Positions 6,370 to 10,352 of a stretch of DNA of 10,352 bases are shown here, piece by piece; the first letter of the stretch is position 1, and the number at the start of each line of letters is the position of its first letter. The notes beneath the pieces are model-generated. The model had not been told where the DNA came from and ran no database searches. It was given only the letters and a program-made list of their open reading frames with translations. A program made the translations under genes and the position numbers. This stretch comes from COMBO-56-21 sp041494275 (GTDB lineage Archaea; Thermoplasmatota; Thermoplasmata; UBA10834): positions 1 to 10,352 of the forward strand of contig JBGQAM010000060.1 in the NCBI GenBank assembly GCA_041494275.1, in the 5' to 3' direction.

Positions 6370-6840
6370 ATGGCGAACGTCAAGCTTGAGACGAGAAAAC
6401 CGATCACGATAGCGTACATCGAACATGTCGGAAGCTACGGCAAGATCCCTTTCGACAAGCTCATCGGCCAGCTCTACGGCTGGGCAAAGGAGAACAAGGT
6501 CATGCCAGGATTTCATCCAATGGGCATCTATCACAGCAATCCCAAAGAGACTCCTCCGGAGGAATGCAAGACGAGCGTCGCGATCGCAATCTATGGGAAG
6601 GCGAAGCCGAGTGGCGATATCAAAATCAAAAAGCTGCCGGCGATGAAAGTCGCCAGCTACTCTCACAAAGGCAATTCTAGCGAGTATCAGAGATCCTACG
6701 ACAAGATGGAGGCCTGGATCAAGGAGAAAGGCTATGTTCTTGCGGATTGCCCAATCGAGGTCTACGGCAAGATGCCAGAGGTCGTCAAGGGCGAGACGAT
6801 CGTATACGCCAAGATCATGATGCCAGTCAAGAAGAAGTGA
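6370..6840 (+). CDS. Stand-alone GyrI-like small-molecule-binding protein
   Basis: This is a cytosolic protein of 156 residues matching the GyrI-like/AraC effector-binding fold (PF06445 type). The pattern is VKLETRKPITIAYIEHVGSY at the start, a helix KLIGQLYGWAKENK, then PMGIYHSNPKETPPEECKTSVAI, and a second half with LPAMKVASYSHKGNSSEYQRS before a helix and a closing strand (IVYAKIMMPV). In this family the two half-barrels form a cleft that binds amphipathic or cationic small molecules. When fused to an HTH they sense drugs; alone they can act as toxin antagonists, binders or hydrolases. No DNA-binding domain is attached. It is about the family's usual size and complete. It lies 114 bp upstream of the ABC operon, but dyads and a separate promoter in the gap suggest independent control. 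Confidence 0.87.
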   Translation: MANVKLETRKPITIAYIEHVGSYGKIPFDKLIGQLYGWAKENKVMPGFHPMGIYHSNPKETPPEECKTSVAIAIYGKAKPSGDIKIKKLPAMKVASYSHKGNSSEYQRSYDKMEAWIKEKGYVLADCPIEVYGKMPEVVKGETIVYAKIMMPVKKK

Positions 6841-6882
6841 CCAGACCACGTGTTGACAACAACAGGCATAGCCAGCTAGCAT

Positions 6883-6896
6883 TATCAATCATGATA
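6883..6896. promoter_or_regulatory. Inverted repeat upstream of the ABC operon promoter
   Basis: TATCA (6883-6887) and TGATA (6892-6896) form a perfect inverted repeat with a 4-bp spacer, centred about 25 bp before the TATA-like element. The position suits a regulator-binding site. It is short and A/T-rich, so chance is a real alternative. Confidence 0.3.
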
Positions 6897-6907
6897 TCCG
6901 CCTCTCT

Positions 6908-6923
6908 GGGGTATATGAACCCC
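6908..6923. promoter_or_regulatory. TATA box embedded in a GGGGT/ACCCC dyad before the ABC operon
   Basis: GGGGT (6908-6912) and ACCCC (6919-6923) flank ATATGA, so the likely TATA element (TATAT, 6912-6916) lies inside a dyad. A transcript would start near 6940, leaving about 15 nt before TTG 6955. A protein bound here would compete directly with TBP, so repression is the natural reading (inferred). Confidence 0.45.
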
Positions 6924-6954
6924 GGTCGACCTAGTCAAACGCCGGTGCGTTGAG

Positions 6955-7869
6955 TTGATTGAAGCCAATGGACTGGTGAAGGATTTCAGTTCAGTCAGAG
7001 CGCTAGATGACATTTCTCTCAAAGTCGGCAGGGGAGAGATCTTCGGATTCTTCGGTCCCAACGGTGCTGGCAAGACCACCTGCATTAGGGTCCTTTGCGG
7101 TCTCACGCCGCCCACCCAAGGGGACGCTACAGTTCTCGGCATAGATGTGAAGAAACACCCCGTCCAGCTGAGGGACAATATCGCCATCCTCTCAGAGGAA
7201 ACCAGGTTCTACGAGGAGATGACTCCCAGAAGGTATCTGAGCATGTTCTGCAAGCTGATGTTGATGCCAAAATCCAGCAGGCTCTCTGCCATAAACGAGG
7301 CGGCGGACCTCGCGGACCTCCGCGGCTTCATCGACCAGAGGATATCGTTCCTCTCGCAGGGGCAGCGCCAAAGAGTCTCTCTCGCCAGAGTCCTCCTGAC
7401 CGAAGTGCCTCTCACGTTCCTCGATGAGCCGTTCAGCGGAATCGACATCATCCATAGACGGAAGCTCAGAGAATTCTTCAGGGAGTCAGTCAAAGATGGA
7501 AACAGCATATTCTTCACATCCCACAACTTGATCGAGGCTGAGTACATCGTCGACAAGTTCGCGTTCATCAACCACGGGAAACTCACTGCTGTCGGTACGG
7601 CTGAGGAGCTGAAGGACAAGTACCTCGCTCCTGCCTACATGCTCAGGGTTTCTGATCCGCAGAAGGCGAGGGAGATGCTTGACAGGAGCCTGAGACTGAC
7701 ATCCATAAGCATAGTCGAAGGCGAAGTCGCACTCACCCTCCAGAGGCGCCAGGACGCCCCCCAGGTCGCCAAGATCCTCGTTCAAGAAGGGATCGACCTT
7801 TTCGAGATGAGGAGCATGGGAACGATGGAGGAAGTCTTCGAGCGCACTGCAAGGGGTGATGTGGCTTGA
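6955..7869 (+). CDS. ABC transporter ATP-binding protein (ABC-2 exporter type)
   Basis: This is a 304-residue ATPase subunit of an ABC exporter, acting on the cytoplasmic face. Visible motifs are Walker A GPNGAGKTT (34-42), the Q-loop region IAILSEETRFYEEMT with Glu where Gln is more usual, signature LSQGQRQR (133-140), Walker B LTFLDEP (153-159), D-loop SGID and switch His190 (TSHN). The C-terminal extension of about 75 residues is usual for drug- and Na-export-type ATPases paired with ABC-2 permeases. The start is TTG 6955 (MIEANGLVKDF); the weak SD-like GGTG at 6944-6947 lies before it and no ATG fits. The gene ends in TTGA, whose TTG begins the permease gene, so the two are translationally coupled. 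The cargo is unknown. Confidence 0.95.
   Translation: MIEANGLVKDFSSVRALDDISLKVGRGEIFGFFGPNGAGKTTCIRVLCGLTPPTQGDATVLGIDVKKHPVQLRDNIAILSEETRFYEEMTPRRYLSMFCKLMLMPKSSRLSAINEAADLADLRGFIDQRISFLSQGQRQRVSLARVLLTEVPLTFLDEPFSGIDIIHRRKLREFFRESVKDGNSIFFTSHNLIEAEYIVDKFAFINHGKLTAVGTAEELKDKYLAPAYMLRVSDPQKAREMLDRSLRLTSISIVEGEVALTLQRRQDAPQVAKILVQEGIDLFEMRSMGTMEEVFERTARGDVA
7851..7860 (+). promoter_or_regulatory. Shine-Dalgarno site fixing the TTG start of the permease
   Basis: AAGGGGTGAT lies 5 nt before TTG 7866 inside the end of the ATPase gene and closely matches GGAGGTGATC. It favours the TTG over the in-frame ATG at 7881, which would be 20 nt away. Confidence 0.65.
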
Positions 7870-9740
7870 ACGATGAAGAAATGACGCCTGAACCTCCTGC
7901 CCCCATAAGTGACGACGAATTGCCTCCGCCCCCTACCGACGTTGCCGCGGAGTCGAAGGACTACCCAGACATAAAGGTCAAAAAGTCGAAGCCTCTGGCA
8001 ACCATGCGCCGGGCGTTCATCATTTTCGAGAAGGACATCAGAACGATGGCGAAGCACGGGCTCGTCAGCGCGGTGATTCTGTTCATCTTCCTGGTCATCG
8101 TGTTTTCGATCATGAGCTTCTCGATGAAGCAAGCGATGCAGTTCAGTTTCGATCAAGGCGGCGACGGCGGAGGCAAAGGGATTCCCGGCGCCTCAGGGGT
8201 GGATCCACCCGCCGCGAGGGCAGTCCTGACACCAAGTGGTTCCGTTTCTTCTGGAACGAGCGTGTCTCTGGATGCATCCACCTCCACGGATAACAGTAGA
8301 ATTGTCTACTATGTATGGAGCGTAAACGACGGAGAGAACGATGTGAGTCTCTACGGACCGACGTCTCATATGACACTCTACTCAGTGGGTTCCTATCACA
8401 TACAGCTGACCGTTGTAGATGACGAGTGGAACATGAACGAGACTTCTCTGGTGGTCGACGTCATGCGCGCAGCCGGATCGACCGACAATGAGACCCCGAA
8501 CATATCAAGCGGTCCACCGTTCAACGCCAACATAGGAGAATTGATCAACCTAAATGGTTCGATCGCCACCGACAACGTGGGCGTCGTGAACTGGACATGG
8601 ATCATCGAAGACGTGCACGAGAAGGTACTCTACGGTGAGTTCCAATCATACTCATTCAACTATGCGGGCTCCTTCAACATAAGACTTGTTGTCCGAGATG
8701 CTGCTGGCAACACAGCCCAGCAAGGGGCATCGGTTAACATCCCCAGCATGGGTGGGGATACCGAGCCGCCTCAGGTGAACGCGAATATCCCACAGAACGT
8801 GAAGGTCGGCGATACGGTCCAGCTCTCTTCCAGAGACTCGACCGACAATCAGGGCATTTCCTCGACAATCTGGTACGTGAAACACAACAACACCATAGCC
8901 ACTCTCACGGGGGACACCGTCTCCTTCACCGCAAGCGAGTTCGGCCCATACGAAGTGACTTTGATAGTGAGGGATGGTGCGGGCAACTACGCTCGAATGG
9001 AGGGAACGACCATCGCGACGCCTCCAGGGATGGACTTCAGCACGATCTCTTGGACAAGCACTCCATTCGACATAGAGATCTCGTTCAACCTGCTGACATA
9101 CTCGTACGGGATCGCCTTGCTGGCTTCAGTCATCTTCGTTGGCGGACTGTTCGCGAAAGGGTTCACGCACGAGATAACCAAGGGAACCGTCAAAGTGCTC
9201 TTCTTCGGTCCGATCTCGGTCACGACGATGATCTTCTCGAAGATACTCTATCCGCTGATAGTGGGTCCGATCTTCATATTCCCAGTCGTGTTCATCGGCC
9301 TTTCGCAATTCAACCAGTCGACTATGGACGTGCTAATGATCACACTCGTCTCGTACCTTATGGCAGCGCTCACCATGGTCAGCGCTGCGTACGGATCATG
9401 CATGATCTACCTCGTGGCGAAGAAGATGGTGCTGAAGCCGAGCGTCATATCTAGGATGTTCCTATACTTCGCGCTGCTTGGGACTCTGACGGTCTTCGAG
9501 TGGTTGTCGTTCGTGCTCGACCAGTGGCAGAAGACGACGAGTTGGGACACAATGTACCACGACAACGCTTGGATTGCAGTCTTCTCCCCGTTCCACCAGG
9601 GCGGCATGTTCCTCTCCAATTCACTCATCGGGACGCACTGGGCTCTAGACCTCTGGGTGTTCATCATACCCGCAGCTCTGATCATCGGAGGAGCTCTCGC
9701 CTCGAGGAAGCTCTACGGTGACATCTTCGCAAGGGAATAG
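7866..9740 (+). CDS. ABC-2 type permease with three PKD-like extracytoplasmic domains
   Basis: This is a 624-residue membrane subunit of the ABC exporter. Residues 1-60 form a cytoplasmic tail, Pro-rich at 7-23, then basic. TM1 is at about 66-87. The segment from about 90 to 400 lies outside and holds three PKD/Ig-like units: about 114-200 (SVSLDASTSTDNSRIVYYVW, ending GSYHIQLTVVDDEWN), 211-293 (LNGSIATDNVGVVNWTW, ending NIRLVVRDAAGN) and 301-385 (LSSRDSTDNQGISSTIWYV, ending YEVTLIVRDGAGN). Each unit has the PKD pattern of an S-TDN turn, a conserved Trp strand and a closing V-RD-GN strand. Four or five further membrane segments follow: about 412-429, 457-480, 487-517, 530-550 and 595-612. The conserved FTHEITKGTVKVLFFGPIS resembles the ABC-2 core. 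TTG 7866 is supported by a strong SD. Insertion of PKD repeats in the first loop is unusual for an ABC-2 permease. Confidence 0.92.
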   Translation: MNDEEMTPEPPAPISDDELPPPPTDVAAESKDYPDIKVKKSKPLATMRRAFIIFEKDIRTMAKHGLVSAVILFIFLVIVFSIMSFSMKQAMQFSFDQGGDGGGKGIPGASGVDPPAARAVLTPSGSVSSGTSVSLDASTSTDNSRIVYYVWSVNDGENDVSLYGPTSHMTLYSVGSYHIQLTVVDDEWNMNETSLVVDVMRAAGSTDNETPNISSGPPFNANIGELINLNGSIATDNVGVVNWTWIIEDVHEKVLYGEFQSYSFNYAGSFNIRLVVRDAAGNTAQQGASVNIPSMGGDTEPPQVNANIPQNVKVGDTVQLSSRDSTDNQGISSTIWYVKHNNTIATLTGDTVSFTASEFGPYEVTLIVRDGAGNYARMEGTTIATPPGMDFSTISWTSTPFDIEISFNLLTYSYGIALLASVIFVGGLFAKGFTHEITKGTVKVLFFGPISVTTMIFSKILYPLIVGPIFIFPVVFIGLSQFNQSTMDVLMITLVSYLMAALTMVSAAYGSCMIYLVAKKMVLKPSVISRMFLYFALLGTLTVFEWLSFVLDQWQKTTSWDTMYHDNAWIAVFSPFHQGGMFLSNSLIGTHWALDLWVFIIPAALIIGGALASRKLYGDIFARE

Positions 9741-9786
9741 ACGAGCTGACAGAGATAGACCGCAACAAGTCCTCGAAGTCACCTGC

Positions 9787-9795
9787 AAAACAAAA
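9787..9795 (-). terminator. T-rich terminator of the ferritin-like gene
   Basis: On the minus strand this reads TTTTGTTTT, 44-52 nt after the stop of the ferritin-like gene, in the 98-bp gap between convergent genes. Archaeal RNA polymerase commonly stops at such U-runs without a hairpin. No equivalent run follows the permease gene on the plus strand. Confidence 0.5.
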
Positions 9796-9838
9796 TGAAG
9801 ATATTGAAGGGGTTTGACCGGAAAAGTGTTCGAAGTAT

Positions 9839-10288
9839 TCAGAGTGCATCGAGCTTCGCTTTGTTCGCCTGACTCTCCTTACCGAGCTTGTCCATTATAC
9901 GGGCTGCCTCGGCCATGAGCATCTTAGCGATCTTGGCGGCATCTAGATAGAACCTGGCTGATGTCTCTTCGATCTTCCCCGCGAACTTCGCTGCGGCCTT
10001 GACATCGACGCCCTTCGGTGTCCTCGTATCAATCAGGTAGTTCTTGCCATTCATGTCCTGGATGGGTTCGAGAATCATCTCGTTCAGTTTCTGTTGCCGG
10101 GTGAACTCGAGCAGTTCCCCGCGCTTCTTGTGGGCTGCAGCAAGAGCCTTGAAGATCTCCGCAGCAGGTGCCGCACGAGGTTCCCTGGCCAGTTCCTCGT
10201 ACACTCCCGAGGCGCCCTTCTCCAGCTCTAGAGCGAACCTGATTACCGAGCCGAACGTATTGCACTCCGGGAAATCGCACTCAACCAT
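9839..10288 (-). CDS. Ferritin-like (rubrerythrin-type) protein with degenerate metal ligands
   Basis: This encodes a helical protein of 149 residues resembling the four-helix rubrerythrin domain. Helix 1 is FALELEKGASGVYEELA (about 18-34), helix 2 AAEIFKALAAAHKKRGELLE (42-61), helix 3 AAKFAGKIEETSARFYLDAA (99-118) and helix 4 LMAEAARIMDKLGKESQANK (124-143). In rubrerythrins helices 2 and 4 carry an ExxH diiron motif. By my alignment these positions read His53/Arg56 and Ser139/Asn142, so a normal diiron site looks unlikely. Cys4 and Cys9 (CDFPEC) form a short N-terminal pair; there is no rubredoxin domain. ATG 10288 overlaps the upstream stop as TGATG and has GGTGG before it. GTG 10297 is an in-frame alternative without SD. 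Fold assignment is fairly sure; function is unknown, and peroxide or iron chemistry should not be assumed. Confidence 0.7.
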   Translation of the reverse strand: MVECDFPECNTFGSVIRFALELEKGASGVYEELAREPRAAPAAEIFKALAAAHKKRGELLEFTRQQKLNEMILEPIQDMNGKNYLIDTRTPKGVDVKAAAKFAGKIEETSARFYLDAAKIAKMLMAEAARIMDKLGKESQANKAKLDAL

Positions 10289-10352
10289 CAGAACCACCGA
10301 GTGATGACAACCTTCCTGTCCGTAAAGAACTTTACTGCGTCCTGACCCTGAC
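10288..10352 (-). CDS. C-terminal end of an unidentified protein, cut by the window edge
   Basis: One minus-strand frame is open from the window edge to TGA at 10290-10288 and encodes 20 residues containing DAVKFFTDRK and ending VVITRWF. The TGATG overlap with the ferritin-like gene suggests a co-transcribed, translationally coupled upstream gene. The fragment is too short to name. Confidence 0.5.
   Translation of the reverse strand, partial: QGQDAVKFFTDRKVVITRWF

Noticed and set aside
6109..6888. Minus-strand open frame of 259 codons across the 46-aa and GyrI-like genes
   Set aside because: It crosses two plus-strand genes with SDs and a recognised fold; its composition reflects antisense reading.

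Overview
The window looks like archaeal chromosomal DNA. Genes are preceded by A/T-rich TATA-like boxes about 25 bp before the likely transcript start. Some have Shine-Dalgarno (SD) sites matching GGAGGTGATC, one appears to be leaderless, and GTG/TTG starts occur. The gene set fits an anaerobic or microaerophilic archaeon: a tungsten-type aldehyde:ferredoxin oxidoreductase, a PF09826 beta-propeller protein, a PKD-containing ABC-2 permease and a rubrerythrin-like ferritin fold. A Thermoplasmatota-like euryarchaeote is my guess; the sequence alone does not settle it. No rRNA, tRNA, CRISPR array or transposase was found.

Layout. On the left, a TauE/SafE-type permease (minus, cut by the window edge) diverges from an aldehyde:ferredoxin oxidoreductase gene (plus). 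They share a 172-bp regulatory region with two TATA boxes and a palindromic half-site cluster. A minus-strand pair follows: a secreted or membrane-anchored beta-propeller protein and, 7 bp downstream, a winged-helix regulator carrying two C-terminal membrane segments. A 339-bp stretch without a convincing gene separates this pair from three small plus-strand units, each with its own promoter-like signals. These are a GAF-like protein, a 46-residue Lys/Gly-rich protein followed by a perfect hairpin, and a stand-alone GyrI-like ligand-binding protein. Next is a two-gene ABC exporter operon, an ATPase and a permease with a TTGA overlap, both starting at TTG. The permease has three PKD-like domains between its first and second membrane segments. 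On the right, on the minus strand, a ferritin-like protein lacking most diiron ligands is coupled through a TGATG overlap to a gene that runs off the window.

How the genes may work together. The beta-propeller/regulator pair could be a membrane-spanning sensing module, with the propeller outside, the membrane hairpin as link and the winged helix inside. The ABC operon is a separate export or surface-interaction system; dyads sit over and just upstream of its TATA box, so it is probably regulated. The GAF, GyrI-like and 46-aa genes are stand-alone small proteins with no obvious catalytic partner here. These links are inferred from order, spacing and domain architecture.
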